Assembly (NCBI RefSeq): GCF_900106095.1
Contig: NZ_FNUD01000002.1
Location: forward strand, 2,811,501-2,875,500
Source: Pseudomonas deceptionensis
GTDB taxonomy: Bacteria; Pseudomonadota; Gammaproteobacteria; Pseudomonadales; Pseudomonadaceae
Reading direction: 5' to 3'
Length of the DNA: 64,000 nucleotides
Both the position numbers and the translations under genes were made by a program. Shown here piece after piece: positions 19,025 through 29,449 of the stretch. A model generated the notes under the pieces. The model was not told the DNA's origin, searched no databases, and was given only the letters and a program-made list of their open reading frames with translations. How positions within the stretch are numbered: the first letter of the stretch is position 1; each line of letters starts with the position of its first letter.

Positions 19025-20452
19025 TCAGGCAATCTGTGCTGTCAGCTCGGCTTGCTTGAGGTTGGCGACACGGACCGTGCGCCACACGTTCCAGGCCATC
19101 AGCAGCATGCCGCTGAGGAAGAAAATCCCGCCCACCAGACGCACGACGAAGCCTGGGTGGCTGGCCTGCAACGACTCGACAAACGAGTAGGTCAGGGTGC
19201 CGTCGTCGTTGATGGCACGCCACATCAGGCCCTGGGTGATGCCGTTGACCCACATCGAGGCGATGTAGAGCACGGTGCCGATGGTGGCCAGCCAGAAGTG
19301 CAGGTTGATCAGCGCGATGCTGTGCATTTGCTCACGGCCGAAGATTTTCGGGATCATGTGGTACAGCGCGCCGAAGGTAATCATCGCCACCCAGCCCAGG
19401 GCGCCGGCGTGGACGTGGCCGATGGTCCAGTCGGTGTAGTGGGAGAGGGCGTTGACGGTCTTGATCGCCATCATCGGGCCTTCAAAGGTCGACATGCCGT
19501 AGAACGCCAGCGACAGCACCAGAAAACGCAGGATCGGGTCGGTGCGCAATTTATGCCAGGCGCCCGAGAGGGTCATCATGCCGTTGATCATGCCGCCCCA
19601 GCTGGGTGCCAGCAGGATGATCGACATCGCCATGCCCAGCGATTGCGCCCAGTCCGGCAAGGCGGTGTAGTGCAAGTGGTGCGGGCCTGCCCAGATGTAC
19701 AGCGTGATCAGGGCCCAGAAGTGCACGATGGACAAGCGATAGGAGTAAATCGGTTTGCCGACTTGTTTCGGCACGAAGTAGTACATCATTCCGAGAAAGC
19801 CGGTGGTCAGGAAGAAACCTACGGCGTTATGCCCGTACCACCACTGCACCATGGCGTCGGTGGCGCCGGAGTACACCGGATATGACTTGAACCAGTCCAC
19901 GGGGATTGCCAGATGGTTGACCACGTGGAGCATGGCGATCACCAGAATAAAGGCACCGAAGAACCAGTTGCCGACGTAAATGTGTTTGGTTTTGCGCCGT
20001 ACCACGGTGGAGAAAAACACGATGGCATAGGCCACCCAGACCACAGTCAGCCAGACGGCACCGGTGAACTCGATTTCGGCGTATTCCTTGGTGGTGGTGT
20101 AGCCCAGGGGCAGGGTGACCAGCATGATCACAATCACCGACTGCCAGCCCCAAAAGGTAAAGGCTGCCAGCTTGTCCGAGTACAGCCGGACCTGGCAGGT
20201 GCGTTGCACGGCGTAGTAGCTGGCGGCAAATTGCGCGCTGCCGGCAAAGCCGAAAATCACCAGGCTGGTGTGCAACGGCCGCAGGCGGCCGAAGGTGGTC
20301 CAGGGCAGGTCGAGGTTCATTTGCGGCCAGGCCAGTTGCGAGGCGATCCACACCCCCATGGCCATGCCGATAACCCCCCATACCACGGTCATGATGGCGA
20401 ATTGGCGGACGACCTTATAGTTATAGGCCTGCCCGTTTAGTGCTGTGCTCAT
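19025..20452 (-). CDS. ccoN: Orphan cbb3-type cytochrome c oxidase subunit I (CcoN)
   Basis: A 475-residue haem-copper oxidase catalytic subunit with about twelve membrane spans. Conserved haem and copper ligands are visible: [28 protein letters not shown], the paired histidines in WAGPHHLHY, and [12 protein letters not shown]. The ATG at 20452 gives the usual CcoN N-terminus; a GTG five codons upstream is possible. No ccoO or ccoP genes are adjacent, so this is an orphan CcoN of the ccoN3/ccoN4 kind, which in P. aeruginosa combines with CcoO/CcoP made elsewhere and can raise tolerance of cyanide or nitrite. The 338-base upstream region is large enough for a regulated promoter. Confidence 0.93.
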   Translation of the reverse strand: MSTALNGQAYNYKVVRQFAIMTVVWGVIGMAMGVWIASQLAWPQMNLDLPWTTFGRLRPLHTSLVIFGFAGSAQFAASYYAVQRTCQVRLYSDKLAAFTFWGWQSVIVIMLVTLPLGYTTTKEYAEIEFTGAVWLTVVWVAYAIVFFSTVVRRKTKHIYVGNWFFGAFILVIAMLHVVNHLAIPVDWFKSYPVYSGATDAMVQWWYGHNAVGFFLTTGFLGMMYYFVPKQVGKPIYSYRLSIVHFWALITLYIWAGPHHLHYTALPDWAQSLGMAMSIILLAPSWGGMINGMMTLSGAWHKLRTDPILRFLVLSLAFYGMSTFEGPMMAIKTVNALSHYTDWTIGHVHAGALGWVAMITFGALYHMIPKIFGREQMHSIALINLHFWLATIGTVLYIASMWVNGITQGLMWRAINDDGTLTYSFVESLQASHPGFVVRLVGGIFFLSGMLLMAWNVWRTVRVANLKQAELTAQIA

Positions 20453-20790
20453 GCTCAAGTCTTCCACGGTTCAAAGTCCTGCCAGGCCTCGTGGTCTGGC
20501 GCAGGGTGAACTCTAGGAAGCTTGAGAGAAACAAAACAGATTCAGAAAAACAGAAATTATGCGGAGCAGATTTAATCGCTGTTTCAAAGCTTTGTTGATT
20601 GATCTGATATGGTTTTTCGAACCATGTAAAAATTTATTTAAAACTGAGCTGTTCAGTTTCCTGCGTTCTGTAGTGGGTGCTCGATCACAATAAACACCGA
20701 ATAAAACCGGGATCTGCGGTGATTTCCTACGGCTTGGCTATACCTATAATTCCGTGTACCTGCGGTTGCACCCCCTACAGGAGTTACAGC
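20453..20790. other. Divergent intergenic region between ccoN and the lipoprotein gene
   Basis: About 340 A/T-rich bases between divergent genes, so it should hold two promoters. I looked for an FNR/Anr box (TTGAT-N4-ATCAA) and found only TTGATTGATCTGAT near 20595, which matches one half. No gene is seen. Confidence 0.5.
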
Positions 20791-21459
20791 ATGAAGCTTG
20801 GCTTAATGATTGGTACGTTGTGCATCGCCTCTATCGGGGTGGTCGGTTGTGCGAGCAAGGTCCAGCAACCGGATGAATACTCCGGATTTTTGAAAGATTA
20901 CAGCCGGCTGAAAGAGGGCAAATCCCCTTCCGGTGTTGAGGTCATGCGTTGGGTTGACCCTAAACTCAATCTGAACAAGTACACCAGCGTGTATATCGAG
21001 CCGACTCAGCTTTACCCGGCACCGAAGCCGACGGAGAAAATCCCGCAAAGCACCCTGAACGGGATCACCAACTACTACGATCAGGCCCTCAAGCGCGAGA
21101 TGGTGAAATCATTGCCGTTGGCCAGTGCCCCGGGGCCGGGCGTGATTGTGGTGCGGGCAGCCATCACGGCAGTCAGCAGCGAGACCGAGAGCCTGGCACC
21201 GTATGAATATATTCCGGTTGCCCTGGTGGCTGCGGCGGTGAGCACGGCGTCGGGGATTCGTGATCAGGAAACCCAACTGGCGACCGAAGCTGTATTTATC
21301 GACGGGCAAAGCCAGGACGTTGTGGCGCAGGTAGTGCGCAAAGGCACCGGCAAGCCGCTGGCTAACGACAGTCAGGTGATGAAGGCCGATGACGTGAAAA
21401 AGGTCATTGATAGCTGGGCCTCGGACATGCACCAGTCGTATCTGAAACTGAAAAAGTAA
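20791..21459 (+). CDS. DUF3313-like lipoprotein
   Basis: A 222-residue protein with a lipoprotein signal: MKLGLMIGTLCIASIG then VVGC, where Cys would be lipidated. ACAGGAG stands just before the ATG at 20791. The mature part (DEYSGFLKDYSRLKEG... RWVDPKLNLNKYTSVYIEP) follows the DUF3313 pattern of envelope lipoproteins. It ends in a Lys-rich tail. Function unknown; likely outer-membrane or periplasm-facing. Transcribed alone. Confidence 0.8.
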   Translation: MKLGLMIGTLCIASIGVVGCASKVQQPDEYSGFLKDYSRLKEGKSPSGVEVMRWVDPKLNLNKYTSVYIEPTQLYPAPKPTEKIPQSTLNGITNYYDQALKREMVKSLPLASAPGPGVIVVRAAITAVSSETESLAPYEYIPVALVAAAVSTASGIRDQETQLATEAVFIDGQSQDVVAQVVRKGTGKPLANDSQVMKADDVKKVIDSWASDMHQSYLKLKK

Positions 21460-21490
21460 GCGTCTCTTGTGTAACCGCTGACGAGATACG

Positions 21491-21570
21491 AGGCTGCGAT
21501 GGGCTGCGAAGCAGCCCCGGTATGTTGAAGGTCCTGCGGACCTTATCGCAGCCTTCGGCAGCGGCTACAA
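21491..21570. repeat. Second-type REP-like repeat
   Basis: Nested inverted repeats: AGGCTGCGAT...ATCGCAGCCTTCGG outside, GGGCTGCGAAGCAGCCC and AAGGTCCTGCGGACCTT inside. The same family recurs at 59286-59393 and 61914-62040. It differs from the GTGGGAGCGAGC type. Confidence 0.75.
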
Positions 21571-21596
21571 AGTTGCTCAAAACAGTTGCTGCCTGA

Positions 21597-23003
21597 TTAC
21601 CCGCCAACCGGTGTCAGCAACGGCATTTTCCACTGCCCCTTGGCCACTTCTGGCTTTGGCATGTAAATACGCAGAACCCCATAAAACGGACCATCCGGTG
21701 CCGGCAACCAGTTGCTTTGCAGCTCGTTGGCCGGTGGCTGATGTTGTACATACAGCGTCAGGCCGCCATCCGCATCGCGCTTGAGCTCGGGCAGCATGCG
21801 CGAGTTGATCAGGTAACGATCAAGCGGGTTGTCCACGAGCAGTTTGCTTTTGCCGTCATACAGGGTCAGCGACCAGAAAGCATTGGCCGGGGGCAGGGCG
21901 TCCTTGGCGAAGTGCAAGGTGTAGCGGTGTTTGGAGCCGTCTACCGGGTGCCCCTGGTTGTCGACGAAGTAACCGATGTAGTCGGCCTCTTCTGCCGAGT
22001 TGCCGAAGATCCCCATATTCGCGCCCGCATAGCGGTACAGGTAGTTGTTGTTCAGGTGTTCGCGTGAGCCGAACAGATCGCCGCTGCTGATCTTGTGGGT
22101 GTCGACCTGCTCCTTCTTGAATTGCCCGAATTCGGCTTTGCCGGCCGCAATCCCGTCTTGCAGTGCTTTGCGCTGCTCACTGCTCAACTGGTCCAGTGCG
22201 TAGGGTTGGCCCGGCTCAATACCGATCTTTTTGAAGCGCTCGCGCAGTGCGCTTTCGCCGGGTTGTGTTTCGGCAAATGCCAGCATGAAACTCAGGTACT
22301 TGAACAGTTCAGGGCTGTCGCTCATGTCTGCTACCGGCGCCGGCCAATCAATGGCGGGTACGGCAGCCGGCGCAGGCTGGTGCAGGAACTGGCTCAAAGG
22401 CTGTACGCCATAACCGCTCTGGATGTGCTTGACCTTGGGCAGGTCCTTTTCATCAAACAGCTGTGTGCGGTACAGGCCGTAGGCAATGGCACTTTCACTG
22501 GGGATCACTGCGTCGATATTGGCCGGTTTTTCGCCTTTCCAGCCGGGGCCGACAATCATGAAATTGCCGCCTTTGTTGCCGGTGGTGCGGGTGCCCAGGT
22601 ACGCAAAGTTTTGCGTGTACAGATCAATCAGCTGGGTGGAGTAATAACGTTCGTCTTCAATCGGCGGCAGGGTCAGCACCAGCGGTTCTGCACGCAGATC
22701 CATCCACAGAAACGAATAGGGCGTGTCCGAGTTGGGCGTCACGAAGGCCGTGTCCTTGGGCGTGAATACCATGGCGGTATTGCCGATCTGATTGAACGGT
22801 GCCTTGAAGTTTTTGCCGTCCTTGTCCACCGCCTGGGTGTAGAGGGTCTTGTACATTTCCACTACCGGGAAGCCGTACAGATAAGCTTCCCTGGCGATGC
22901 TCCGAGCCTCGTCAGGCGTGGCACTGAAGTTCATGGCAGGCACGTTGCCCGCCCATAAACAGAGGCAGGTCGCGAGCAGAAAAGCAGGGCGTTTGAGGTA
23001 CAT
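21597..23003 (-). CDS. DUF1254 domain exported protein
   Basis: A 468-residue protein with a signal peptide (MYLKRPAFLLATCLCLWAG...VPAM). The N-terminal DUF1254 domain (about 35-170: EARSIAREAYLYGFPVVEMYKT, then NSDTPYSFLWMDLRAEP) and the C-terminal DUF1214-like part (about 340-460: FWSLTLYDGKSKLLVDN, then LPAPDGPFYGVLRIYMP) are both present. AAAGGA precedes the ATG at 23003. Proteins of this two-domain type are widespread and poorly characterised. It follows a frameshifted small gene and an outer-membrane protein on the same strand, which may form one operon. Confidence 0.85.
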   Translation of the reverse strand: MYLKRPAFLLATCLCLWAGNVPAMNFSATPDEARSIAREAYLYGFPVVEMYKTLYTQAVDKDGKNFKAPFNQIGNTAMVFTPKDTAFVTPNSDTPYSFLWMDLRAEPLVLTLPPIEDERYYSTQLIDLYTQNFAYLGTRTTGNKGGNFMIVGPGWKGEKPANIDAVIPSESAIAYGLYRTQLFDEKDLPKVKHIQSGYGVQPLSQFLHQPAPAAVPAIDWPAPVADMSDSPELFKYLSFMLAFAETQPGESALRERFKKIGIEPGQPYALDQLSSEQRKALQDGIAAGKAEFGQFKKEQVDTHKISSGDLFGSREHLNNNYLYRYAGANMGIFGNSAEEADYIGYFVDNQGHPVDGSKHRYTLHFAKDALPPANAFWSLTLYDGKSKLLVDNPLDRYLINSRMLPELKRDADGGLTLYVQHQPPANELQSNWLPAPDGPFYGVLRIYMPKPEVAKGQWKMPLLTPVGG

Positions 23004-23032
23004 GGCAGTGTCCTTTGCTCTCGGTTGGCGAG

Positions 23033-23195
23033 TCATGGTGTGAGGGTGATGTCGTCAAGCTTCCAGCTTTTGTCGAACCATCGGTATCGGGCCGATTCGG
23101 GTTTGAAGGCTCTTGGTGGGGGCGTTGGCGCTGAGACCACAGCTGGTGGCAAGCGCCAGCACGCCAAGGCCTGCGGCTCGGAGTAACGGATTCAT
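23033..23195 (-). pseudogene. Small exported protein gene with apparent frameshift
   Basis: From the ATG at 23195, with AAGGA just before it, the frame encodes a signal-like start (MNPLLRAAGLGVLALATSC) and stops at 23055 after 46 codons. Dropping one base in the five-C run (five G on the plus strand, 23118-23122) joins it to a far more protein-like tail, RAFKPESARYRWFDKSW then KLDDITLTP, that stops at 23033. So either this is a 53-residue exported protein broken by a one-base insertion, or the run length is a sequencing error. It sits 9 bases after the outer-membrane gene stop. Confidence 0.5.
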
Positions 23196-23204
23196 GGGGT
23201 TTCC

Positions 23205-23996
23205 TTATTTTCCGAAGGTGACATTGATACCGGCAAACAACGTGAATTGCGGCAGGTTGTCGCCCTTGCGCTCCACGGTCCATTGGGGTTCAACAAACGC
23301 GTTGAGGATATTGGTTCCGGCCTTCCAGGCTTTGCCGACACCCAAACCGACGGGGATGTAGTGGGTGTTGTTTTTCAGGTCGTAGGTCCAGGTGCCGGTG
23401 GAGCGCAGGTACCAGCCCTTGGGCAGGTTGTGGATGATGAACGGCTGGAAGGTGGCGCTTTCGACATGCTGGCGATCGCTGTCACCGGCGAATGAGCGTT
23501 GGTATTGCACCAGTGCGCCGAGCAAGCCCCGGGGTGAGGAGTCGATGGCGATTGCCGCCAGCCCGGCTTGCCATTTGCCGGTGCCCAGCTCGTCATGTTC
23601 GGCGGTCGGCGCGGTGATTTGCGGGCCGATGCCCAGCTGAACGCCTTCGGTCTTGAGCAGGAAAATATCGAACACATTGAGGTCGCCAATCCCGGTGCTG
23701 TAGCCACTGTGCGGATCAGGGCGGGTGCTGATCGGCAGGGTTACGCGCAGCAGTTGCGGCACCCCGACAAAGTCGTTCGGCGCCATGGGCAATGCGCCGC
23801 GCAGCAGGGCGTCGTTGGTGTGGATGTTGCTGTCGTAAACCTGTGGCGTGTAATAGTCCTGAAGGTTCAGGCCGGGTGCCAAACTGAGGGGGTTGTTACT
23901 TTTGTTGGCTGTTTCTGCGTTATCTGCCTGCGCGCCGGCGAAGGGGAAAAGGGCGAGCGTGAGCAATAACCCCGGGGCAATTTGACTGGTGTTCAT
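23205..23996 (-). CDS. Outer-membrane beta-barrel-like protein (neuromedin U/MetA-pathway type)
   Basis: A 263-residue protein with a signal peptide (residues 1-24, ending AGAQA). The mature part has alternating amphipathic strands (LLRVTLPISTRP, YSTGIGDLNVFDIFLL, QLGIGPQITAPTA, KWQAGLAAIAIDSS) and ends QFTLFAGINVTFGK, typical of a small outer-membrane barrel. Such proteins are often annotated as transporters or, misleadingly, as neuromedin U. It begins the minus-strand set with the frameshifted small gene and the DUF1254 gene. The substrate is unknown. Confidence 0.72.
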   Translation of the reverse strand: MNTSQIAPGLLLTLALFPFAGAQADNAETANKSNNPLSLAPGLNLQDYYTPQVYDSNIHTNDALLRGALPMAPNDFVGVPQLLRVTLPISTRPDPHSGYSTGIGDLNVFDIFLLKTEGVQLGIGPQITAPTAEHDELGTGKWQAGLAAIAIDSSPRGLLGALVQYQRSFAGDSDRQHVESATFQPFIIHNLPKGWYLRSTGTWTYDLKNNTHYIPVGLGVGKAWKAGTNILNAFVEPQWTVERKGDNLPQFTLFAGINVTFGK

Positions 23997-24267
23997 GGCT
24001 ATCCAAGTCCTTGGTTGTAGGCATGAACGCTAGCAGCACCTCAAGGCTTAGCCAGTTGGGGGGGTAGTATTTACGGCGTATTTGCGCAGAACTGCACAGA
24101 AAAAGTACAGGGTTTGGGTAATCGTTAATCTCTCTAAACGTGGAAGATGCGTAGGAATAGTCTTTTTGTCATGGGAGGTATGTGATTTTGTGTTCGGACC
24201 GTAGGTCGTGCGAGTGATTCATGTTTAACTTCGGCCTCTTCAAAAACTGTTAAGAAGGACATCGTTC

Positions 24268-24768
24268 ATGGCTCAAGTGACGCTTAAAGGCAATCCTGTT
24301 CAAGTCAACGGCGAACTGCCAGCAGTAGGCTCCAAGGCACCGGCGTTTTCGCTGGTTGCGGGTAATTTGTCCGACGTAACCCTGTCCAGCTTTGCCGGCA
24401 AGCGCAAAGTACTGAACATCTTCCCAAGCGTTGATACCCCGACGTGCGCCACCTCGGTTCGCACGTTCAACGCCCAGGCCAACGAACTGGCCAACACCGT
24501 TGTACTGTGCATTTCGGCTGACCTGCCGTTTGCCCAGGCACGCTTCTGCGGCGCAGAAGGCCTGGAAAACGTACAAAACCTGTCGACCCTGCGCGGCCGT
24601 GAGTTCATCGAAAACTACGGCGTGGCAATCGCAGATGGCCCGTTGGCTGGCCTGACTGCCCGCGCGGTCGTGGTACTGGACGAGAACGACAATGTGCTGC
24701 ACAGCGAGCTGGTTAAAGAAATCGCTGAAGAGCCGAACTACGAAGCAGCGCTGGCTGTTTTGAAGTAA
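24268..24768 (+). CDS. tpx: Thiol peroxidase Tpx
   Basis: Tpx is an atypical two-cysteine peroxiredoxin that reduces lipid and hydrogen peroxides with thioredoxin. The 166-residue protein has the peroxidatic Cys60 in [10 protein letters not shown] and the resolving Cys94 in ARFCGAEG, with standard length. AGAAGGA precedes the ATG. A strong terminator follows at 24791, so the gene is monocistronic. Confidence 0.96.
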   Translation: MAQVTLKGNPVQVNGELPAVGSKAPAFSLVAGNLSDVTLSSFAGKRKVLNIFPSVDTPTCATSVRTFNAQANELANTVVLCISADLPFAQARFCGAEGLENVQNLSTLRGREFIENYGVAIADGPLAGLTARAVVVLDENDNVLHSELVKEIAEEPNYEAALAVLK

Positions 24769-24790
24769 GTTGCACCGTACTGCCCAAAGC

Positions 24791-24822
24791 GGCCTGGCAT
24801 TTAATGCCAGGCCGTTTTTTTT
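24791..24822 (+). terminator. Intrinsic terminator of tpx
   Basis: Perfect 10-base stem GGCCTGGCAT/ATGCCAGGCC with a 3-base loop, then G and a run of nine T. It is placed 22 bases after the tpx stop codon. Confidence 0.95.
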
Positions 24823-24850
24823 GCACTCCAAAAAAATCACACAACACCTG

Positions 24851-24936
24851 TGTGAACTGGCTTGCCAGCGATGCAGGCCCCAGGGTGTAGCTGAGTGACC
24901 GCGGTGATGCGATCGCCAGCAGGCTGGCTCCCACAG
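24851..24936. repeat. REP element pair (GCCAGCAGGCTGGC variant)
   Basis: Inverted REP arms GGCTTGCCAGCGATGCAGG and GATCGCCAGCAGGCTGGCTCCCACAG between tpx and muxA. The same variant appears at 47516-47604. Confidence 0.8.
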
Positions 24937-25043
24937 AATTTGGCCGGTTACACCTCTATAACGTAAATAGCCGGTAAAGAACCTTTTCATAACCGTCCAC
25001 ACTGCTTATCGTTCCCCCTCCTGTTAATAATCGCTCGCGCCTA

Positions 25044-26351
25044 ATGGTTGATCACTCCATGCAATCCTCTGTTTCCCACAAATCCCGTCTCTGGCCAATT
25101 GGTCTGCTGGTCTTGCTGATTGTTCTCGGCCTGTGCTGGTGGCTATGGCCGTCGGCCTCGAAAAAGGCAGGGGCCGAGCAGCCCGCCGGGCACACCGGCC
25201 GCTCGGGGATGATGCGTCCCGGCTTTGGTGGCTCGACGCAAGCGGTGCCGGTGCGGGTCTCAGAAGTGACGCTGGGTGATTTTGCGGTGTACTTCAAGGC
25301 CCTGGGCACTGTGACCGCACTCAACACCATCAATGTGCGCAGCCGGGTGGCAGGGGAGCTGGTCAAGGTCTATTTCAAGGAAGGGCAGATGGTCAAGGCG
25401 GGCGAGCTGCTGGCTGAGATCGACCCGCGCAGCTATCAAAACGCGCTGCTGCAAGCCGAAGGCACCTTGATGCAAAACCAGGCCCAGTTGAAAAACGCCC
25501 AGGTCGATGTGCAACGCTATCGCGGGCTGTATGCCGAAGACAGTATCGCCAAGCAAACCCTGGACACCGCCGAAGCATTGGTCAGCCAGTATCAGGGTAC
25601 GGTCAAAACCAACCAGGCAGCGGTCAACGACGCCAGGCTGAACCTTGATTTCACCAAGATCCGCGCGCCTATCAGTGGCCGTGTGGGCTTGCGTCAACTG
25701 GACGTCGGCAACCTGGTGGCGGCCAATGACACCACGGCCCTGGTGGTCATTACCCAAACCGAGCCGATCGTGGTCAGCTTCACCCTGCCCGAGAACAACC
25801 TGGCCCTGGTACTTGAGCGTTATCGCAGCGGCGCCAAATTGCCGGTGCAAGCCTGGAACCGTGGCGACACCAAAGAGCTGGCAGTGGGTGTGTTGAGCAG
25901 CATCGACAACCAGATCGACATCACCACCGGCACCCTGAAGTTCAAGGCGCTGTTCGAGAACCGTGATCAGGCACTGTTCCCCAACCAGTTCGTCAATGTG
26001 CACTTGCTGGCTGACACCCTCAAAGACGTCGTGCTGGCGCCGACAGCCGCGATCCAGTACGGCACCAATGGCTCGTTCGTGTATGCAATGGACGGCGACA
26101 AAAAGGTCAAGATCCGCAGCGTCAAAGTGGGTGCCACCGACGGTGACATCACGGTGATCGAAGACGGCCTGGCGCCGGGCGATCGTGTGGTGCTCGAAGG
26201 CACTGACCGTCTGCGTGACGGTGGCGCGGTGGAAGTGGTCAACGACAGCGCCCAGGTGCCTGCAACCGCTGCTGAGCAACTGCAAGGCGTCGACGATGAT
26301 GCGGCTCCTGCCTCCGCCCCCGAGAAGGCCAAGGCCAAGGCGAACGAATGA
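25044..26351 (+). CDS. muxA: RND efflux periplasmic adaptor (MuxA/MdtA type)
   Basis: A 435-residue membrane fusion protein linking two RND pumps to the outer-membrane channel. One N-terminal membrane anchor is seen (about 17-37, [19 protein letters not shown]), then lipoyl halves ([21 protein letters not shown] and [17 protein letters not shown]), a coiled-coil hairpin, and a beta-barrel/MP domain. The C-terminus is Ala/Lys-rich. I kept the ATG at 25044, though an ATG five codons later is possible and neither has a clear ribosome site. The stop overlaps muxB by 4 bases. The order adaptor-RND-RND-OMF matches muxABC-opmB and mdtABC. Confidence 0.92.
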   Translation: MVDHSMQSSVSHKSRLWPIGLLVLLIVLGLCWWLWPSASKKAGAEQPAGHTGRSGMMRPGFGGSTQAVPVRVSEVTLGDFAVYFKALGTVTALNTINVRSRVAGELVKVYFKEGQMVKAGELLAEIDPRSYQNALLQAEGTLMQNQAQLKNAQVDVQRYRGLYAEDSIAKQTLDTAEALVSQYQGTVKTNQAAVNDARLNLDFTKIRAPISGRVGLRQLDVGNLVAANDTTALVVITQTEPIVVSFTLPENNLALVLERYRSGAKLPVQAWNRGDTKELAVGVLSSIDNQIDITTGTLKFKALFENRDQALFPNQFVNVHLLADTLKDVVLAPTAAIQYGTNGSFVYAMDGDKKVKIRSVKVGATDGDITVIEDGLAPGDRVVLEGTDRLRDGGAVEVVNDSAQVPATAAEQLQGVDDDAAPASAPEKAKAKANE

Positions 26352-29300
26352 ATCTGTCGCGGCTGTTTATCCTGCGCCCGGTCGCAACCACGCTGTGCAT
26401 GCTGGCCATCGTGTTGTCCGGGATCATCGCCTATCGCTTGCTGCCCGTTTCGGCTTTGCCCCAGGTCGACTACCCGACAATCCGCGTGATGACGCTGTAC
26501 CCCGGCGCCAGCCCGGATGTGATGACCAGTGCGGTCACGGCGCCGCTTGAGCGCCAGTTCGGGCAAATGCCGGGCCTGACGCAAATGGCCTCCACCAGTT
26601 CCGGTGGCGCATCGGTACTCACCCTGCGCTTTAACCTGGACATCAACATGGATGTCGCCGAGCAACAGGTGCAGGCCGCGATCAACGCCGCCAGCAACTT
26701 GCTGCCCAAGGATTTGCCGGCACCGCCGGTGTACAACAAGGTCAACCCGGCCGATACCCCGGTGCTGACGCTGGCGATTACGTCCAAGACCATGCTGTTG
26801 CCCAAGCTAAATGATCTGGTCGACACCCGCATGGCGCAAAAAATTGCCCAGATCAGCGGCGTGGGCATGGTCAGCATTGCCGGCGGTCAACGCCAAGCGG
26901 TGCGGATCAAGGTCAATCCCGAGGCGCTGGCCGCCAATGGCCTGAACCTGGCGGATGTGCGCACACTGATCGGCGCATCCAACGTCAACCAGCCCAAGGG
27001 CAACTTTGACGGCCCGACCCGGGTGTCGATGCTCGACGCCAACGACCAGCTCAAAACCCCCGAGGAATACGCCGAACTGATCCTGGCGTACAACAACGGC
27101 GCGCCGCTGCGACTTAAAGACGTGGCCGAGATTGTGGACGGCGCCGAGAACGAACGCCTCGCCGCCTGGGCCAATGAAAACCAGGCCGTGCTGCTTAACA
27201 TTCAGCGCCAGCCCGGCGCCAACGTGATTGAGGTGGTGGACCGGATCAAGGCGCTGCTGCCGAGCATCACCGACAACCTGCCGGCCGGTATCGACGTCAC
27301 GGTTCTGACTGACCGCACGCAAACCATCCGCGCCTCGGTGCGCGATGTGCAGCATGAGCTGTTGATCGCCATCGCACTGGTGGTGATGGTGACCTTCCTG
27401 TTTCTGCGCAGGGCCAGCGCCACGCTGATTCCGTCCATTGCGGTGCCACTGTCATTGGTGGGCACCTTTGGTGTGATGTACCTGGCCGGGTTCTCGATCA
27501 ACAACCTGACGCTGATGGCCCTGACCATCGCCACCGGCTTTGTGGTGGATGACGCCATCGTCATGCTGGAAAACATCTCGCGCTATATCGAGGAGGGTGA
27601 CAGCCCGATGCAGGCGGCGCTCAAGGGGGCCAAGCAAATCGGCTTTACCCTGATCTCGCTGACCCTGTCGCTGATTGCGGTACTGATCCCGCTGCTGTTT
27701 ATGGCCGACGTGGTGGGGCGCCTGTTCCGCGAGTTTGCGATCACCCTGGCGGTGGCGATCCTGATCTCGCTGGTGGTCTCGCTGACCCTGACGCCGATGA
27801 TGTGTGCCCGCTTGCTCAAAGCCGAGCCCAAGGAAGAAGAACAGGGGCGTTTTTACCGGGCCAGCGGCGCGGTCATTGACTGGATGATCGCCGAATACGG
27901 CCGTATGTTGCAGTGGGTGCTCAAGCACCAGCCGCTGACCCTGCTGGTGGCCGTCGGTACGTTGGCGCTGACCGTGGTGCTGTACATGGCGGTGCCCAAG
28001 GGCTTCTTTCCGGTGCAGGACACCGGCGTGATCCAGGGCATTTCCGAGGCGCCGCAGTCTATTTCGTTCAGTGCCATGAGCCAGCGTCAGCAGGAGCTGG
28101 GCCAGATCATCCTGAAAGACCCGGACGTTGAAAGCCTGTCGTCCTATATCGGGGTGGACGGTGATAACCCGACGCTGAACAGCGGGCGCATGCTGATCAA
28201 CCTCAAGCCCCACAGCGAGCGCAGTGACAGTGCCTCTGAGGTGATTGCGCGCCTGCAACCGCAACTCGACAAGCTGGTGGGCATTCGCCTGTTCATGCAG
28301 CCGGTGCAGGACCTGACCATCGAAGACCGCGTGAGCCGTACCCAGTATCAGTTCAGCCTGTCATCGCCGGATGCCGATCTGCTCAGCACCTGGAGCCAGA
28401 AACTGGTGACGGCGTTGTCCAGCCAGCCTGAGCTGGCCGATGTGGCCAGTGATCTGCAAGACAAGGGCTTGCAGGTTTATCTGGTGATTGACCGCGATGC
28501 GGCCTCGCGCCTTGGGGTGTCGGTCGCCAATATCACCGACGCGCTGTATGACGCGTTCGGCCAGCGGCAGATCTCGACCATCTACACCCAGGCCAGCCAG
28601 TACCGCGTGGTGCTGCAGGCCAAGGATGGCGAAAAAATCGGCCCGCAGGCGCTCGACCAGATACACGTCAAAACCACCGATGGCGGTCAGGTGCGCTTGT
28701 CGAGCCTGGCCAAGGTCGAAGAGCGTCAGGCGCAACTGGCGATCTCCCATATCGGCCAGTTCCCCTCGGTGATGGTGTCGTTCAACCTGGCCCCCGGCGT
28801 TGCCCTGGGGCAAGCAGTGGAACTGATTGATCAGGTGCAAAAGGACATCGGCATGCCGGTGGGAGTCAAGACCGAGTTCCAGGGCGCGGCCCAGGCGTTC
28901 CAGGCTTCGCTGTCGAGCACCTTGCTGTTGATCCTGGCGGCCGTGGTGACCATGTACATCGTGCTTGGTGTGCTCTACGAGAGCTACATTCACCCGATCA
29001 CGATTCTCTCGACTCTGCCCTCGGCGGCGGTCGGTGCCTTGCTGGCGCTGATCCTCAGTGGCAATGACCTGGGGATGATCGCGATTATCGGCATCATCCT
29101 GCTGATCGGTATCGTGAAAAAGAACGCGATCATGATGATCGACTTCGCCCTTGATGCTGAACGCAACCAGGGCATGGCGCCCGAGCAGGCGATTTATCAG
29201 GCGGCGCTGCTGCGCTTCCGTCCGATCCTGATGACCACCCTGGCGGCGCTGTTTGGTGCCGTGCCGCTGATGCTGGCCACCGGTTCCGGCGCTGAACTGC

Positions 29301-29449
29301 GCCAGCCGTTGGGTCTGGTGATGGTCGGCGGTTTGCTGGTGAGCCAGGTCTTGACCCTGTTCACCACGCCGGTGATCTATCTGTACTTCGATCGACTGGG
29401 CCGCCGCTGGCGGGGTGACGCAGCCAGCGCTGAGCAGGCCCCGGTATGA
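26348..29449 (+). CDS. muxB: RND efflux pump subunit MuxB (MdtB type)
   Basis: A 1033-residue inner-membrane HAE1 transporter using the proton gradient. It starts with the canonical [16 protein letters not shown], has twelve expected spans and two large periplasmic loops, and carries [19 protein letters not shown], the TM4 signature with the paired Asp for proton relay. It forms a hetero-trimer with the next gene product in characterised MdtBC/MuxBC systems. It overlaps both neighbours by 4 bases, so all four proteins are translationally coupled. Confidence 0.95.
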   Translation: MNLSRLFILRPVATTLCMLAIVLSGIIAYRLLPVSALPQVDYPTIRVMTLYPGASPDVMTSAVTAPLERQFGQMPGLTQMASTSSGGASVLTLRFNLDINMDVAEQQVQAAINAASNLLPKDLPAPPVYNKVNPADTPVLTLAITSKTMLLPKLNDLVDTRMAQKIAQISGVGMVSIAGGQRQAVRIKVNPEALAANGLNLADVRTLIGASNVNQPKGNFDGPTRVSMLDANDQLKTPEEYAELILAYNNGAPLRLKDVAEIVDGAENERLAAWANENQAVLLNIQRQPGANVIEVVDRIKALLPSITDNLPAGIDVTVLTDRTQTIRASVRDVQHELLIAIALVVMVTFLFLRRASATLIPSIAVPLSLVGTFGVMYLAGFSINNLTLMALTIATGFVVDDAIVMLENISRYIEEGDSPMQAALKGAKQIGFTLISLTLSLIAVLIPLLFMADVVGRLFREFAITLAVAILISLVVSLTLTPMMCARLLKAEPKEEEQGRFYRASGAVIDWMIAEYGRMLQWVLKHQPLTLLVAVGTLALTVVLYMAVPKGFFPVQDTGVIQGISEAPQSISFSAMSQRQQELGQIILKDPDVESLSSYIGVDGDNPTLNSGRMLINLKPHSERSDSASEVIARLQPQLDKLVGIRLFMQPVQDLTIEDRVSRTQYQFSLSSPDADLLSTWSQKLVTALSSQPELADVASDLQDKGLQVYLVIDRDAASRLGVSVANITDALYDAFGQRQISTIYTQASQYRVVLQAKDGEKIGPQALDQIHVKTTDGGQVRLSSLAKVEERQAQLAISHIGQFPSVMVSFNLAPGVALGQAVELIDQVQKDIGMPVGVKTEFQGAAQAFQASLSSTLLLILAAVVTMYIVLGVLYESYIHPITILSTLPSAAVGALLALILSGNDLGMIAIIGIILLIGIVKKNAIMMIDFALDAERNQGMAPEQAIYQAALLRFRPILMTTLAALFGAVPLMLATGSGAELRQPLGLVMVGGLLVSQVLTLFTTPVIYLYFDRLGRRWRGDAASAEQAPV

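Noticed and set aside
20590..20610. Anr/FNR box before the orphan ccoN
   Set aside because: TTGATTGATCTGAT matches only the first half of TTGAT-N4-ATCAA.
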